DNA of 64,000 nt, taken from Alcanivorax sp. Lineage in GTDB: Bacteria > Pseudomonadota > Gammaproteobacteria > Pseudomonadales > Alcanivoracaceae. The notes beneath the pieces were generated by a model, which saw nothing but the letters and a program-made list of their open reading frames with translations, was not told where the DNA came from and did not search any database. Of the stretch, positions 43,037 through 55,766 are shown one piece after another (position 1 is the first letter of the stretch; every line of letters begins with the position of its first letter). The position numbers and the translations under genes are program-made. The stretch covers positions 1-64,000 of the forward strand of contig NZ_NVWY01000010.1 in assembly GCF_002733835.1 (NCBI RefSeq), read 5' to 3'.

Positions 43037-45253
43037 ATGGCAGAAAACGCAACAAACACAGCACGGCAGCCTCAATCGTCTTCCAGCATGGCCGACGAGA
43101 TAGATCTGCAACGTCTGTGGGGGCTACTGGTCGACCACCGCTGGCTGATTATTGGCACCACGTTTATCGCCCTGTGCCTGGGGGTGGCTTATGCTTTGCT
43201 GGCCACCCCCATTTATAAAGCCGATGCGTTACTGCAAGTGGAAGACAAACAGGGCGGCGTGCCCGGGTTTTCCGAACTGAACGAACTGTTTACGGAAGAA
43301 TCCTCTGCTGATGCCGAGATCCAGATAATCCGTTCGCGGATGGTGCTGGGCGAAATCATTGACCAACTGCAATTGGATATACGCATAGCCCCGGATCGTG
43401 CGCCCTTCATTGGTGGTTTTGGTGCGCCTGACCCTGCGCCGGAGTTTGTCCCCAAACCCCTGTTTGCGGGCTACCGGGATAGCGAGACCTTCGTGACCAT
43501 CAAATCTTTCCAGGTGCCGGAAAACCTGGAAGGCAAAGTGTTTACGCTGATCGAAGAAAACGGCCAGCCCGCGCTGTATCTCGAAGAGCAAAAAGTCGGC
43601 AGCGCCCCCCTCGGCACCCCAATCACCAGCGAAGACAAACGCATTGTGCTGGAGCTGGGCGAGTGGGAATACGGCGAAGAGCCGCTAACGCTGGTGCATC
43701 AAACCCGCGCCGATGCGGTCAATAAACTTCGTGGCCGTCTTTCCGTCAGCGAGCAAGGTAAAGCCACCGGCATCATTGGAATGTCCATCACCGGGCCTCA
43801 CAAAGGCCGTATCCGTTCCATTCTGGATTCAATCAGCGAAACCTATCTACTGCAGAATATTAAACGTATGTCTGCAGAAGCGGAAAATAGCCTGGACTTC
43901 CTCGACGAGCAGCTTCCCGAAATCAAGGAAAAGCTCACCGGCGCGGAAGAAAAGCTGAATGCCTACCGCCTGAAAAGTGAATCGGTTGACCTGTCCCTGG
44001 AAACCCAGTCTGTATTGGAGCGGCTGGTTGCCATCGAAGCAAAAATCAATGAGCTGAAAATCAAGGAAAGTGAAGTTTCCGCCCGCTTTACCAGGGAGCA
44101 CCCGGCTTATCGCACGCTGATTCAGCAGCGGGGCTCCCTGATTCAGGAAAAAGACGAGCTGAATAAACAAATCAAAGAACTGCCGGAAACCCAGCAGGAA
44201 GTGCTGCGGTTGATGCGCGACGTAGAAGTTAACCAGGAAATCTATGTGGGCCTGCTCAACAAGGTGCAGGAGCTACGCATCATGAAAGCCGGCACCGTCG
44301 GTAGCGTACGCATTATCGACAAGGCCCTGGTGCAACCTGAACCGGTCAAACCCAAGAAAGCGCTGATTGCCATTCTGGCTGCCATGCTGGGGGCCATGGG
44401 CTCTGTTGGTCTCGTTCTCCTCAAGGCGGCTTTTAACCGTGGAATCGAAAGCCCGGAGCAACTGGAAGAGCAGGGTATCTCCGTGTATGCCTCTATCCCG
44501 TTGTCTGAACACCAGCAAAAAGTGGACAGGGTGGAGGCCCTGAAGCGACGCCGCAAGCGCAAGAAAGACAAAGACCCTATCCCGTTGCTGAGCCTGTCCG
44601 ACCCGAACGACCTGGCGGTTGAAGCCCTGCGGAGCCTGCGCACCAGCCTGCACTTCGCGATGATGGAGGCCAGCAACAAAGTGCTTATGGTCTCTGGCCC
44701 CAGTCCGGGGGTGGGCAAGTCTTTTGTCTCCGCTAACCTGGCAGCAGTGCTTGCTCAAACCGGGCAGAAAGTGGTGGTGGTCGATGGGGACATGCGCAAG
44801 GGCCACATGCACCGCTTTTTCGAAAACCGTAACGACGCAGGCTTGTCGGACTATCTGTCTGGTCAGGTTGAACAAAGCCTGATTGTACAGTCGACGCAAA
44901 TGGAAAATTTGTCATTTATTTCCCGCGGGCAGGTGCCACCGAATCCGTCCGAGCTGTTGATGCATGACCGTTTTAAAGCGCTGATGGAGTCCCTGAGTGC
45001 TCAATACGACATCGTGCTGGTAGATACCCCGCCAATCCTCGCGGTAACCGATGCCGCCATCGTAGGTCAGCTGGCCGGCAGCAGCCTGATTGTGACCCGC
45101 TTTGGCGTTAACAGCGTTAAGGAAGTAGACATCACCCTGACACGTTTTGCGCAGAATAATGTGGAGATTAAAGGGGCGATTCTCAATTGCATGGAGAGAC
45201 GGGCCTCCAACGAATACGGGTATTACAACTACGCATATGGAAATGATGCCTGA
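43037..45253 (+). CDS. wzc: Wzc-like bacterial tyrosine kinase and chain-length co-polymerase
   Basis: A 738-residue inner-membrane protein. Wzz domain helices are at about 35-55 ([20 protein letters not shown]) and 438-458 ([20 protein letters not shown]), with a long periplasmic coiled coil between. The C-terminal BY-kinase has Walker [18 protein letters not shown] (about 553-569), Walker A' [11 protein letters not shown] (about 577-587) and Walker B VLVDTPP near 659. The tail carries a tyrosine cluster at Y727, Y729, Y730, Y732 and Y734. It works with Wza and Wzb to control chain length and export. Confidence 0.96.
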   Translation: MAENATNTARQPQSSSSMADEIDLQRLWGLLVDHRWLIIGTTFIALCLGVAYALLATPIYKADALLQVEDKQGGVPGFSELNELFTEESSADAEIQIIRSRMVLGEIIDQLQLDIRIAPDRAPFIGGFGAPDPAPEFVPKPLFAGYRDSETFVTIKSFQVPENLEGKVFTLIEENGQPALYLEEQKVGSAPLGTPITSEDKRIVLELGEWEYGEEPLTLVHQTRADAVNKLRGRLSVSEQGKATGIIGMSITGPHKGRIRSILDSISETYLLQNIKRMSAEAENSLDFLDEQLPEIKEKLTGAEEKLNAYRLKSESVDLSLETQSVLERLVAIEAKINELKIKESEVSARFTREHPAYRTLIQQRGSLIQEKDELNKQIKELPETQQEVLRLMRDVEVNQEIYVGLLNKVQELRIMKAGTVGSVRIIDKALVQPEPVKPKKALIAILAAMLGAMGSVGLVLLKAAFNRGIESPEQLEEQGISVYASIPLSEHQQKVDRVEALKRRRKRKKDKDPIPLLSLSDPNDLAVEALRSLRTSLHFAMMEASNKVLMVSGPSPGVGKSFVSANLAAVLAQTGQKVVVVDGDMRKGHMHRFFENRNDAGLSDYLSGQVEQSLIVQSTQMENLSFISRGQVPPNPSELLMHDRFKALMESLSAQYDIVLVDTPPILAVTDAAIVGQLAGSSLIVTRFGVNSVKEVDITLTRFAQNNVEIKGAILNCMERRASNEYGYYNYAYGNDA

Positions 45254-45306
45254 ACAGGCATGTATTTCGCGGACTAACCAGACAGATTGAACAGGAGAAG
45301 GAAAAA

Positions 45307-47593
<2,287 letters not shown>

Positions 47594-47607
47594 AGGAGTC
47601 TGGTCCA

Positions 47608-48189
47608 ATGGATTATCAGGTACACCCCAGCGCTATTGTCGATGACGGTGCCAAGATCGGTGCAGGCTCCCGGGTATGGCATTTTGTTCATGTGTGCGGC
47701 GGCGCCCGCGTCGGTAAGAACGTGTCCATGGGCCAGAACGTCTTTATCGGCAATAAGGTCACTATTGGCGATAACTGCAAAGTCCAGAACAACGTATCGG
47801 TCTACGATAATGTGCACTTGGAAGAAGGGGTCTTCTGTGGCCCGAGTATGGTGTTCACCAACGTTTATAACCCTCGCTCCCTGATAGAACGCAAGGATGA
47901 GTACCGCGATACCCTGGTAAAGAAAGGTGCCACCCTTGGCGCGAACTGCACCATCGTTTGCGGGGTAACCATCGGCGCTTATTCCTTTGTGGGGGCTGGC
48001 GCCGTGGTTAATAAGGATGTGCCCGACTATGCTTTGGTTGTCGGCGTGCCCGGCAAGCAAATCGGCTGGATGAGCCAATTCGGTGAGCAATTAGACTTGC
48101 CCGTCACCGGCGACGGAGAAACCCGTTGCCAACATACTGGAGCGATTTATCGACTCACCAATGGCCTTCTGGAAAAGGTAACAGCCTGA
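47608..48189 (+). CDS. wbpD: UDP-3-amino-GlcNAcA N-acetyltransferase (WbpD, left-handed beta-helix)
   Basis: A 193-residue hexapeptide-repeat acetyltransferase ([59 protein letters not shown]). It N-acetylates the 3-amino group to give UDP-GlcNAc(3NAc)A. The ATG follows AAAGGAG. The TGA overlaps the ATG of wbpE, so the two are translationally coupled. Confidence 0.93.
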   Translation: MDYQVHPSAIVDDGAKIGAGSRVWHFVHVCGGARVGKNVSMGQNVFIGNKVTIGDNCKVQNNVSVYDNVHLEEGVFCGPSMVFTNVYNPRSLIERKDEYRDTLVKKGATLGANCTIVCGVTIGAYSFVGAGAVVNKDVPDYALVVGVPGKQIGWMSQFGEQLDLPVTGDGETRCQHTGAIYRLTNGLLEKVTA

Positions 48190-49274
48190 TGCAGTTTATT
48201 GATCTCGCCGCACAGCAAGCGCGTATTAAGGACAAAGTTGATGCAGGCATCCAGCGTGTTCTGGCCCACGGTCAGTACATACTAGGCCCCGAAGTGGCAG
48301 AGCTGGAAGAAAAGCTGGCGGCATTTTCTGGCGCAAAACATTGTATTACTTGTGCTAATGGTACTGATGCACTGCAAATTGCTCAGATGGCTTTTGGCAT
48401 TGGCCCTGGGGATGAAGTTATTACTCCCGGCTTCACCTATATCGCTACCGCAGAAACTGTAGCGGTGCTGGGCGCCAAACCGGTGTACGTGGATATTGAT
48501 CCGAAGACGTACAATCTGGATCCGGAAAAACTTGAAGCGGCTATTACGCCGCGAACCAAAGCCATCATTCCGGTTTCCCTTTACGGGCAGTGTGCGGATT
48601 ACGATGCCATTAATGCGATTGCCAATAAGCATGGCATTCCGGTGATTGAGGATGCTGCCCAAAGCTTTGGCGCTACTTACAAAGGCAAGCGCTCCTGCAA
48701 TCTTAGCACCGTGGCAACTACCAGTTTTTTTCCGAGCAAGCCTCTGGGCTGCTATGGGGATGGTGGTGCTATCTTCACCAACAATGATGAGCTGGCCGTG
48801 ACCCTGCGGCAAATTGCCCGTCACGGGCAAGATCGGCGTTATCACCACCTTCGCGTGGGCGTGAACAGCCGTCTGGATACCCTGCAAGCGGCTATTTTGC
48901 TGCCAAAACTGGAGATTTTTTCAGACGAGCTATCTCTTCGGCAGCAGGTTGCTAAAAATTATACCGAGAAGCTGAAAGCGGCAGGTATTGAAGTGCCTCA
49001 CGTAGAAAGTCATAACACCAGTGCTTGGGCTCAGTACACCGTACGGGTGAATAACAGGGATATTGTACAGGCGTCATTAAAAGAGCTGGGTATTCCAACT
49101 GCCGTACATTATCCCATTCCTCTTAACTTGCAGCCGGCTGTTGAAGATAAGACTTTAACGCTGCGAGAGGGCGATAAAGCGGCAACAGAAGTTATGAGTT
49201 TACCAATGCACCCTTATATGAGTGAAGAGCAAGTCCAAAAGGTGACTCAAGAAATTGAAAAAGTGCTTTGTTAA
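48189..49274 (+). CDS. wbpE: UDP-3-keto-GlcNAcA aminotransferase (WbpE)
   Basis: A 361-residue PLP-dependent DegT/DnrJ/EryC1/StrS aminotransferase. CITCANGTDALQIAQMAFGI (about 51-70) and VIEDAAQSFGATYKGKRSC (about 151-169) are family motifs, and the PLP Lys is in TTSFFPSKPLGCYGDGG (about 178-194). It transfers an amino group to C3 of the WbpB product. Gene order A-B-D-E matches P. aeruginosa O5 except that wbpC is absent and no intact wbpI epimerase follows, so the final sugar may be the gluco rather than the manno isomer. Confidence 0.93.
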   Translation: MQFIDLAAQQARIKDKVDAGIQRVLAHGQYILGPEVAELEEKLAAFSGAKHCITCANGTDALQIAQMAFGIGPGDEVITPGFTYIATAETVAVLGAKPVYVDIDPKTYNLDPEKLEAAITPRTKAIIPVSLYGQCADYDAINAIANKHGIPVIEDAAQSFGATYKGKRSCNLSTVATTSFFPSKPLGCYGDGGAIFTNNDELAVTLRQIARHGQDRRYHHLRVGVNSRLDTLQAAILLPKLEIFSDELSLRQQVAKNYTEKLKAAGIEVPHVESHNTSAWAQYTVRVNNRDIVQASLKELGIPTAVHYPIPLNLQPAVEDKTLTLREGDKAATEVMSLPMHPYMSEEQVQKVTQEIEKVLC

Positions 49275-49394
49275 AAAATGCTTTCTGAGCATCTTTATTT
49301 GCTTTGAAATGTTAAGAGGGGGCTCCGCGGTTAATTAATGATTGCGGTTCTGCCAAGAAGAGAGTTACAAGGAATAAAGTCGAACGAAAACCAT

Positions 49395-50702
49395 ATGAGT
49401 AAAACGATAAAGACGATGATCACCCGTAGTCGCATCACTCGAAATGTCCTGATGTTAATGAGTGGCACGGCAATGGCACAAATAATAGTTGTTGTTGCTA
49501 TGCCGTTCGTCACGAGATTGTTTACTCCGGAAATGTTTGGGGCGCTTTCTTTGTATCAGTCCCTATCTCAGTTTTTTATTCCAGTCGTTGCTTGGCGGTA
49601 TGAAGGGGCCCTATTAATATCTGAAGCAGAGGAAGAGTCGAGAGCCTTATTTTTTTTGGGGTTGATTATTGTGTTCTTCATGGCTTTCTTTGCTTCTATA
49701 GTTACTTATGGTTTTTTTGTTTTTGATTTTATGGGTTATGCTGAACTCCCTAGCTGGTCCCCATTATTCATGGCGATATCACTTGTTGGGACCGGTTATT
49801 TTGCGCTGTATAGGTCGTGGCTTCTTAGACAAGGTGCGGTTAAAGGGATTGGGTTGGCTGCTATTAGCCGTTCAGGCTCAAGTGCTGTGAGTAAAGTGTT
49901 GGCCGGTTTTTTTAGTTTGGGATCTTACGGCCTTCTTTTATCTGAAGTTGTGGGTGCGTGGGCAGCAGTGCTTAGTTTAAGAAAAAAATCGAAACGTTTA
50001 TTCAAGGGAGAGGTGGGGCGCTGGAACTTGAGTAGCGCGAAAAGAATGGCGAAAAAGTATAAAAAATTCGCTGCATATGAAATGCCGTCAATGTTGTTAA
50101 ACCAGGTTTCTGCAGTTGCGCCTGTACCTATTATCGCGTCGCTATACGGAATTAAAGCAGCAGGGATGTTTGGTGTGGCTAGGATGGTTTTTTCTATACC
50201 TAGCAGGCAAATTGGCAATGCAGCAGCAGATGTCTTTCAGATGGAGCTAGGACGATTGGTTAGAGTGAACAAGGTGGAGCAAGTGGAAAAGCTTTTTTAT
50301 TCCTTCTCTGGAAAGCTAACAATTGTTGCTCTTGTTCTTTGTTTAGCTTTTGTTTTTCTTGCTCCTCTTTGTGTGCCGTATGTTTTTGGGGTTGAGTGGA
50401 GTGCCGCAGGGTTTATGTTAGCCGAGATGGCTCCATGGATTTGTGCCTCATTAGTTGTTAGCGCAATGAGTAGGGCGCTTTCTGTTATGGAAAAACAAGA
50501 GTGGAAAATTGTCTACGACATCTCGCTGTTAGGAATAATGGCTTTGGTTTATGGTTATAGTAAAAATCAAGAATTTTCATCGGTTGATTTTGTGGGTGTT
50601 TTATCTGTGGGGATGGCTTTGGCTTACGTCATATACTTTTTTGTAATTGCTGTGGTTGTGCATATAGATGTTAAGGCGAGGTGTGCTGAAAGTCATGGAT
50701 GA
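49395..50702 (+). CDS. wzx: Wzx-like polysaccharide repeat-unit flippase
   Basis: A protein of 435 residues with about 12 transmembrane helices of the MATE/MOP flippase type. The N-terminal part ITRNVLMLMSGTAMAQIIVVVAMPFVTRLFTPEMFGALSLYQS (split over 13-56) is the standard start of these flippases. It would flip the lipid-linked repeat unit across the inner membrane. The start is uncertain: ATG at 49395 gives a natural N-terminus but has no good ribosome site; ATG at 49338 is also in frame. From here the base composition becomes clearly AT-rich. Confidence 0.85.
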   Translation: MSKTIKTMITRSRITRNVLMLMSGTAMAQIIVVVAMPFVTRLFTPEMFGALSLYQSLSQFFIPVVAWRYEGALLISEAEEESRALFFLGLIIVFFMAFFASIVTYGFFVFDFMGYAELPSWSPLFMAISLVGTGYFALYRSWLLRQGAVKGIGLAAISRSGSSAVSKVLAGFFSLGSYGLLLSEVVGAWAAVLSLRKKSKRLFKGEVGRWNLSSAKRMAKKYKKFAAYEMPSMLLNQVSAVAPVPIIASLYGIKAAGMFGVARMVFSIPSRQIGNAAADVFQMELGRLVRVNKVEQVEKLFYSFSGKLTIVALVLCLAFVFLAPLCVPYVFGVEWSAAGFMLAEMAPWICASLVVSAMSRALSVMEKQEWKIVYDISLLGIMALVYGYSKNQEFSSVDFVGVLSVGMALAYVIYFFVIAVVVHIDVKARCAESHG

Positions 50703-50751
50703 AGTGCTGCTTTTTTTAATTTTCATTAGTCTTTGATGTGATGACTTTAAT

Positions 50752-52074
50752 ATGATGGTGAGCACGCTTTTTGTCTTGTTGTATTTTATGTCTCCCTTTT
50801 TTTTGTTCTGGCTGTACAGATTGTCGGGTTTTAACGTTCGCGAAGTGAATATAATAAATTTGGTTGTTTTTTCTTTTTTTGTTTTTGCTTATGTGGGTGT
50901 TTTGCCCTTGTATTTTTATTGGGATGAATACCGCTATGTGGTTGGGGTTGTGGATAGAGATATTATAATAAGTATTTTCTTTGCTTCCCTTTGGTCCTTT
51001 TTCGCAATAATTTTGATTTTTTCTCTTTGGGTTAGAGTGCTTTTTGTTCCTGCTCGAAGATGTGCGGGTGTGGATATGCGGCCATTTAATCATATGGAGT
51101 CGTTGGTCTGTGCCTTGGCTTATTTGATTTGTGGTATGGCCTTTTTGTTATATATGCGATCTGTTGATCAGGTGGCGCTTTTTGTGGCTCTCTTTGAGAC
51201 ACAGGAGGGCGTTGCTCGTGCCAGAAGTTCGATGACAAATGCGTTTGATGGGCGCTATCATTGGTACAGGTTATTGATAAGTGATTTTTCGGTTTTCTTA
51301 TCTTATTGTTTTTATGCTAACTATTTGAAAGTGAAGAGTAGAATGTCACTCGGTGTTTTTTCTGTGACGTTCCTTCTTTGCTGTTTGTTCTTGCTTTCTT
51401 CAGCGCAGAAGGCGCCTGTCGTCTGGTATTTTTTGGGGCTCTATCTTGTTTATAGTGTTGTCGTTAATAAAGGAATTGTCAGTTTTAAGGGGGGGGTTTT
51501 TCTAGGGGTGTCAGGGCTGGGGGTCCTTGTCGTTCTATTTGTTGTTTTTATGGGGGTTGAGGATTTTTCTTTAGCAGTGGCCTCAGTATTTTCGCGACTT
51601 TTTACAGCAGGGATATCGGCTTCATATTTTTATATTAAGTTTTTTCCCGATGTGGAGGGCTTTCTTTGGGGGAGAAGTTTGCCCAACCCTGGTGGGATAT
51701 TTCCATTTGATCCATACCCGCTAACAAAAAAGATTATGGATTGGAGGTTTGCAGGGAATATGGAGAGAGGCGTTGTAGGAAGCTCCCCTACAGTTTTTTG
51801 GGGTGAGGCATATGCTAATTTTTCATGGTTTGGGGTTTTCTTTATTCCTTTTTTAATTGGATCTGTGATTTATTTGTATCATTATTTTGTATCCTTTTTG
51901 GAGGATACGCCATTTAAGGTGGCCTTAACTGTTTGGCTTGCGCTTTTCTTTAAGGATGTTTCGGTGACGGGGTTTAGTGCATTTTTAATTAATGTGACTT
52001 TGTTTTCTTTTGTTTTTCTCGTTCTTTTCTTGGTGGTGTTGTCGAATAAGCTTTCATTTAAAATTATTCGATGA
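50752..52074 (+). CDS. wzy: Wzy-like O-antigen/capsule polymerase
   Basis: A 440-residue, very hydrophobic protein with 11 or so transmembrane helices and no similarity to transporters that I can see. A large loop near residues 285-345 (FPDVEGFLWGRSLPNPGG, NMERGVVGSSPTVFWGEAYANF) resembles the periplasmic loop of oligosaccharide repeat-unit polymerases, where the GxxPTxxxGE pattern is common. Position between flippase and glycosyltransferase genes supports the call. Strongly AT-rich with long T-runs. Confidence 0.75.
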   Translation: MMVSTLFVLLYFMSPFFLFWLYRLSGFNVREVNIINLVVFSFFVFAYVGVLPLYFYWDEYRYVVGVVDRDIIISIFFASLWSFFAIILIFSLWVRVLFVPARRCAGVDMRPFNHMESLVCALAYLICGMAFLLYMRSVDQVALFVALFETQEGVARARSSMTNAFDGRYHWYRLLISDFSVFLSYCFYANYLKVKSRMSLGVFSVTFLLCCLFLLSSAQKAPVVWYFLGLYLVYSVVVNKGIVSFKGGVFLGVSGLGVLVVLFVVFMGVEDFSLAVASVFSRLFTAGISASYFYIKFFPDVEGFLWGRSLPNPGGIFPFDPYPLTKKIMDWRFAGNMERGVVGSSPTVFWGEAYANFSWFGVFFIPFLIGSVIYLYHYFVSFLEDTPFKVALTVWLALFFKDVSVTGFSAFLINVTLFSFVFLVLFLVVLSNKLSFKIIR

Positions 52075-52101
52075 ATTTTATTTTATGTAAGTTGTGGTGC
52101 A

Positions 52102-53220
52102 ATGAAAAAAATAGCAAGTGTTGTTTTGAATGACTTCACTAATGATTCTCGTGTCTGGAAGATGTCACGTTCATTTGTTAAGCAGGGTTTTTCGCCAATA
52201 GTGGTGGCAATGTATTCTGACGGTTTGATGCTAAGGGAATCAGTTGATGGTGTGAGTGTTGAAAGAATCAAGTTGGCTTCCCGCCCTTGGCCTAAGTGGA
52301 AGCTGGTTCAGATATTTAAGTATATTGAGTTTCTTGTTCGTGCTTTCTGGCGTTTTCGTGGCGTCGACATTGTTCATTGCAATGATCTAAATGCACTTCC
52401 AGTTGGTGTTTTGATCAAATTTTTTGGGGGTGGGAAGGTCGTCTATGACTGTCATGAGTATGAAACAGAAACGAATGGGCTGAAAGGTTTGGAAAAAAAA
52501 GCCAAAAAATGGCTTGAGCGTATGCTTATCCCGTTTGCAGATAAAGTGTGCACGGTAAGTGACTCTATAGCTAATGAGTATGCCCGGATTTATAAAATCA
52601 CCAAGCCAGCATTGGTTATGAATTGCCCTTCTTTTGTTGAAATAAAAAAACGAAATATTTTTCGAGAAACGTTGGGCATCCGCAGTGATCAGAAGATTTT
52701 TCTTTATCAGGGGAGTTTAAGTAAAGGAAGGGGCGTTGAGGTGCTGCTAGACGCATTTGCTGATTTTGAGTCGGATGAAGCTGTTTTGGTATGCATGGGA
52801 TATGGTCCGTTGGAAGCTTTGGTTAGGGCGAAGTCGGAGGCGTCCAATACGGTTTTTATTCACCCCGCCGTTTCGCCTGATGTGTTGCTGGACTACACCT
52901 GCTCCGCAGACTATGGAGTCTCTTTTATAGAGGATGTGTGTTTGAGTCATCGCTACTGCCTCCCTAATAAAATGTTCGAATATATAATGGCGGGAATTCC
53001 AGTGTTGACTTCTGACCTTTTCGAAATGAAAAAAATTGTTGAGTCTGAGGGGGTTGGAATAGTGGCTGCTTCCAATACGGTTCAAGGGTTTCAGGGTGCT
53101 GTAAAAAAAATCCAATTTCAAAACTATTCTGATATGCAGAAGCGTGTGTTTTCCGCTCGTGGGAAATACTGCTGGGAAGAGCAAGAAGTTATATTAAAAG
53201 AGATTTACAATGCAATATAA
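52102..53220 (+). CDS. Glycosyltransferase, GT4 family
   Basis: A 372-residue cytoplasmic glycosyltransferase with GT-B fold. The first domain includes [18 protein letters not shown] and [17 protein letters not shown]. The donor domain includes [20 protein letters not shown] (about 195-214), [20 protein letters not shown] and the acid region [20 protein letters not shown] (about 293-312), where E-x7-E is modified. It adds one sugar of the capsule repeat unit; donor and linkage are unknown. It overlaps the next gene by 11 bp. Confidence 0.85.
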   Translation: MKKIASVVLNDFTNDSRVWKMSRSFVKQGFSPIVVAMYSDGLMLRESVDGVSVERIKLASRPWPKWKLVQIFKYIEFLVRAFWRFRGVDIVHCNDLNALPVGVLIKFFGGGKVVYDCHEYETETNGLKGLEKKAKKWLERMLIPFADKVCTVSDSIANEYARIYKITKPALVMNCPSFVEIKKRNIFRETLGIRSDQKIFLYQGSLSKGRGVEVLLDAFADFESDEAVLVCMGYGPLEALVRAKSEASNTVFIHPAVSPDVLLDYTCSADYGVSFIEDVCLSHRYCLPNKMFEYIMAGIPVLTSDLFEMKKIVESEGVGIVAASNTVQGFQGAVKKIQFQNYSDMQKRVFSARGKYCWEEQEVILKEIYNAI

Positions 53221-54328
53221 AATGCGTGTTGCCCATCTTACCTCTGCTCATCCGCGCTTGGATGCACGTATTTTTCTCAAGGAATGCGTGTCTTTAGCCA
53301 AGCATGGGTATGCTACTTATTTAGTGGTGGCAGACGGTAAAGGCGATGAACAAAAGAATAATGTTTCTGTTTGTGATGTCGGTTCGAGTAATGGTCGTTT
53401 GGATCGTATAAGGAATGCGCCCGCTCGAGTGCTAGTGAAGGCATTGGCTCTTGATGCTGATATTTATCATATCCACGATCCTGAACTGCTTCCAATTGCT
53501 CTTAAGCTTAAGAAATATGGGAAAGTTGTTTTTTTTGATGCGCATGAGGATGTCCCGAAACAGTTGCTCGGAAAGCCATACCTTAACAGGCCAATTAGAC
53601 TTTTTTTATCTCGAATTTTTGAAATATACGAGCGTTATGCTTGTGGTAAAATGGATGCAGTAGTTGCCGCGACTCCTTATATCAAAGATAAGTTCATGTC
53701 CATGGGCTTGCGATCCGTTGATATTAATAACTTTCCCCTGCTTGGAGAGCTCTCTTGTGATTTTGTGGGCTGGTCAAACAAAAAAGCACAAATAGCATAT
53801 GTTGGTAGCTTGGGAGAGGTGCGTGGGATTCGCGAAATGGTTCAGGCAATCGGTTTGTCTCAATCTTCAGTTAAGCTGGCTATTGGAGGTGCTTTCTCAC
53901 AGAAAAGTTTTGAGCTGCAAGTAAGAAATGAGCCTGGTTGGAGTAAGGTGGATTTTAAAGGCTGGTTGGATAGAGGTGGCGTAAAAGAAATATTAAATGA
54001 ATCGTTGGCTGGTTTGGTGACGCTTCAGCCGATAATAAATTACCTAGATTCGCTTCCAGTAAAAATGTTTGAGTATATGGCGGCTGGTTTGCCTGTGATC
54101 GCTTCTGACTTTCCGCTTTGGAGGTCCATTCTCGAAGATAGTCAGTGTGGCCTTTGTGTCGATCCACTAAATCCGCAGGCTATTGCAGATGCTGTTGATT
54201 ATTTGGTCCATCATCCTGATGAGGCTATGAAAATGGGGGTTAATGGACAAAAAGCTGTTGTTGAAAAATACAACTGGTCAATTGAAGAGAAGAAGCTAAT
54301 TGAGCTTTACCGCTCATTCTCCAAGTAG
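53210..54328 (+). CDS. Glycosyltransferase, GT4 family
   Basis: A 372-residue GT-B glycosyltransferase. It has [20 protein letters not shown] near the N-terminus, [20 protein letters not shown] and [20 protein letters not shown] (first domain), [20 protein letters not shown] and [20 protein letters not shown] (donor domain, E-x7-E region). The HDPELLP motif is common in transferases working on diacetamido-uronic acids and similar sugars, but the donor cannot be assigned. ATG at 53222 is an alternative start. A 203-bp gap with a gene remnant follows. Confidence 0.85.
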   Translation: MQYKMRVAHLTSAHPRLDARIFLKECVSLAKHGYATYLVVADGKGDEQKNNVSVCDVGSSNGRLDRIRNAPARVLVKALALDADIYHIHDPELLPIALKLKKYGKVVFFDAHEDVPKQLLGKPYLNRPIRLFLSRIFEIYERYACGKMDAVVAATPYIKDKFMSMGLRSVDINNFPLLGELSCDFVGWSNKKAQIAYVGSLGEVRGIREMVQAIGLSQSSVKLAIGGAFSQKSFELQVRNEPGWSKVDFKGWLDRGGVKEILNESLAGLVTLQPIINYLDSLPVKMFEYMAAGLPVIASDFPLWRSILEDSQCGLCVDPLNPQAIADAVDYLVHHPDEAMKMGVNGQKAVVEKYNWSIEEKKLIELYRSFSK

Positions 54329-54438
54329 ACTGCAATCCGTTATTTGGTGGCGTTAGCGGATGAATCTGGGTTGATGAATTTTGAGCTCTAATTTTATTAG
54401 GCTGTAGATATTACGTGACGGTACTGCTGGTAACCTAA

Positions 54439-54531
54439 GTGCTTATTGATGATGTTAACGAAGCCTTGATGTCTGGTGGAAAAACTTCTGCTGTATGTCA
54501 GGCTCTTATTGATTTAGTTAGAGAGTTTTGA
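54439..54531 (+). pseudogene. 31-codon remnant of a deleted gene, abutting the next start
   Basis: An open frame reads VLIDDVNEALMSGGKTSAVC and then QALIDLVREF, and its TGA directly touches the ATG of the next gene. The junction looks like a normal operon boundary. The GGKTSAVCQALIDL segment resembles the C-terminal tail of non-hydrolysing UDP-GlcNAc 2-epimerases (GDGKTSERI type), which would fit a lost wbpI. The preceding 110 bp are broken by stops in every frame. Weak similarity judged by eye only. Confidence 0.35.
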
Positions 54532-55755
54532 ATGACGAAGGTCGTTTGGATTATTAATCAATATGCCTCTACCCCTGAAACCGGAATGGGAGGCCGTCAC
54601 TATTATCTTTCTAGATCTTTGGCCAAGCAGGGATACACGGTTTTTTTGATTGCATCGAGTTTTGGACACAAGATGAGGAGGCCGCCATGTGTGACGGATA
54701 GATTCACTGTTAGTGAACAGGGCGGCTTTAATATGGTTTGGATAAAGATGCCAAGATACTCTGGCTCTGGAAGCCCTGTCCGTATTTTGAACTGGTTTCT
54801 TTTTTCTTTTATGTTGCGCTTTTTGCCTGGGTTTTTAAAGAGCAAGCCTGATGTTGTCTATTATTCGTCACCATCGCTGATTGGTTATTTGGGTGCCGAG
54901 CGGTTGGCAAGAACGACCGGTGCACGGTTGTTCTTTGAAATTAGAGATATATGGCCTTTGACTCTGCAGAAGCTCGGTGGATATACGAATAATAACCCTT
55001 TGATCCGTTTTATGTATTGGGTGGAAAAACGTGCCTATAAGAGTGCTGATGTTCTGCTCTCAAATCTCAAGGGAGCTGGCAGATATATTAAACAAGTGGC
55101 GGGTAGTTGTGATCAGTTTTTTTGGGTTCCTAACGGTATCTTGTTGGATGAGGTTTCAAACCCCGATCCACTGCCTGATGGTGATATAGGTAAAATAAGA
55201 ACTAACCACTTTGTTGTCGGCTATGCAGGGGCGGTTGGAAAAGTTAATGCTATCAATGTTCTTGTTGATGCGGCGGAACTGCTTAAAGAGTCGCACCCTG
55301 AAATTTCTTTTGTTGTGGTTGGAGAAGGTGAACAGAAGAAACGACTTGTTTCTCAAGTTGTTGAAGGTGGAGGGACAAATGTTACTTTTATAGGAGCAGT
55401 CCCAAAATCTCAGGTGCAAAGCGTGTTGTCTCAGTTTGATGCCCTGTATCTCGGATGGCTGAATGAGGATCTTTACGATTTTGGCATTGGAGCTAATAAA
55501 ATACCTGAATATCTCTATGCGCAGAAGCCTGTGATTCATTCCTATTCTGGAGGATGTGATCCCATTGCGGAGTCTGGTGCCGGTGTGACTATTCCGGCTG
55601 AGGATTCTGAAAAATTGGCTCAAGCCATTGTTGATATTTATGAAATGTCATGTGAAGAGCGCTCGTATATGGGGGGCTTGGGGAAAAGTTATGCTGTTGA
55701 AAATTACGACTTCGAAAGGCTATCCCGTAAAGTCGCTTCGTTGATTGATTCTTGA
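54532..55755 (+). CDS. Glycosyltransferase, GT4 family (WbuB-like)
   Basis: A 407-residue glycosyltransferase with the WbuB-type N-terminus VWIINQYASTPETGMGGRHYYLSRSLAKQGYTV (split over 4-36), FFEIRDIWPLTLQKLGGY near 141, FFWVPNGILLDEV, VVGYAGAVGKVNAINVLVDA and KIPEYLYAQKPVIHSYSGGC near 322. WbuB relatives transfer N-acetyl-fucosamine or related amino sugars to undecaprenyl-linked sugars. Its stop codon overlaps the ribosome site of the sulfotransferase gene downstream. Confidence 0.87.
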   Translation: MTKVVWIINQYASTPETGMGGRHYYLSRSLAKQGYTVFLIASSFGHKMRRPPCVTDRFTVSEQGGFNMVWIKMPRYSGSGSPVRILNWFLFSFMLRFLPGFLKSKPDVVYYSSPSLIGYLGAERLARTTGARLFFEIRDIWPLTLQKLGGYTNNNPLIRFMYWVEKRAYKSADVLLSNLKGAGRYIKQVAGSCDQFFWVPNGILLDEVSNPDPLPDGDIGKIRTNHFVVGYAGAVGKVNAINVLVDAAELLKESHPEISFVVVGEGEQKKRLVSQVVEGGGTNVTFIGAVPKSQVQSVLSQFDALYLGWLNEDLYDFGIGANKIPEYLYAQKPVIHSYSGGCDPIAESGAGVTIPAEDSEKLAQAIVDIYEMSCEERSYMGGLGKSYAVENYDFERLSRKVASLIDS

Positions 55756-55766
55756 AAGGGAAAGGT

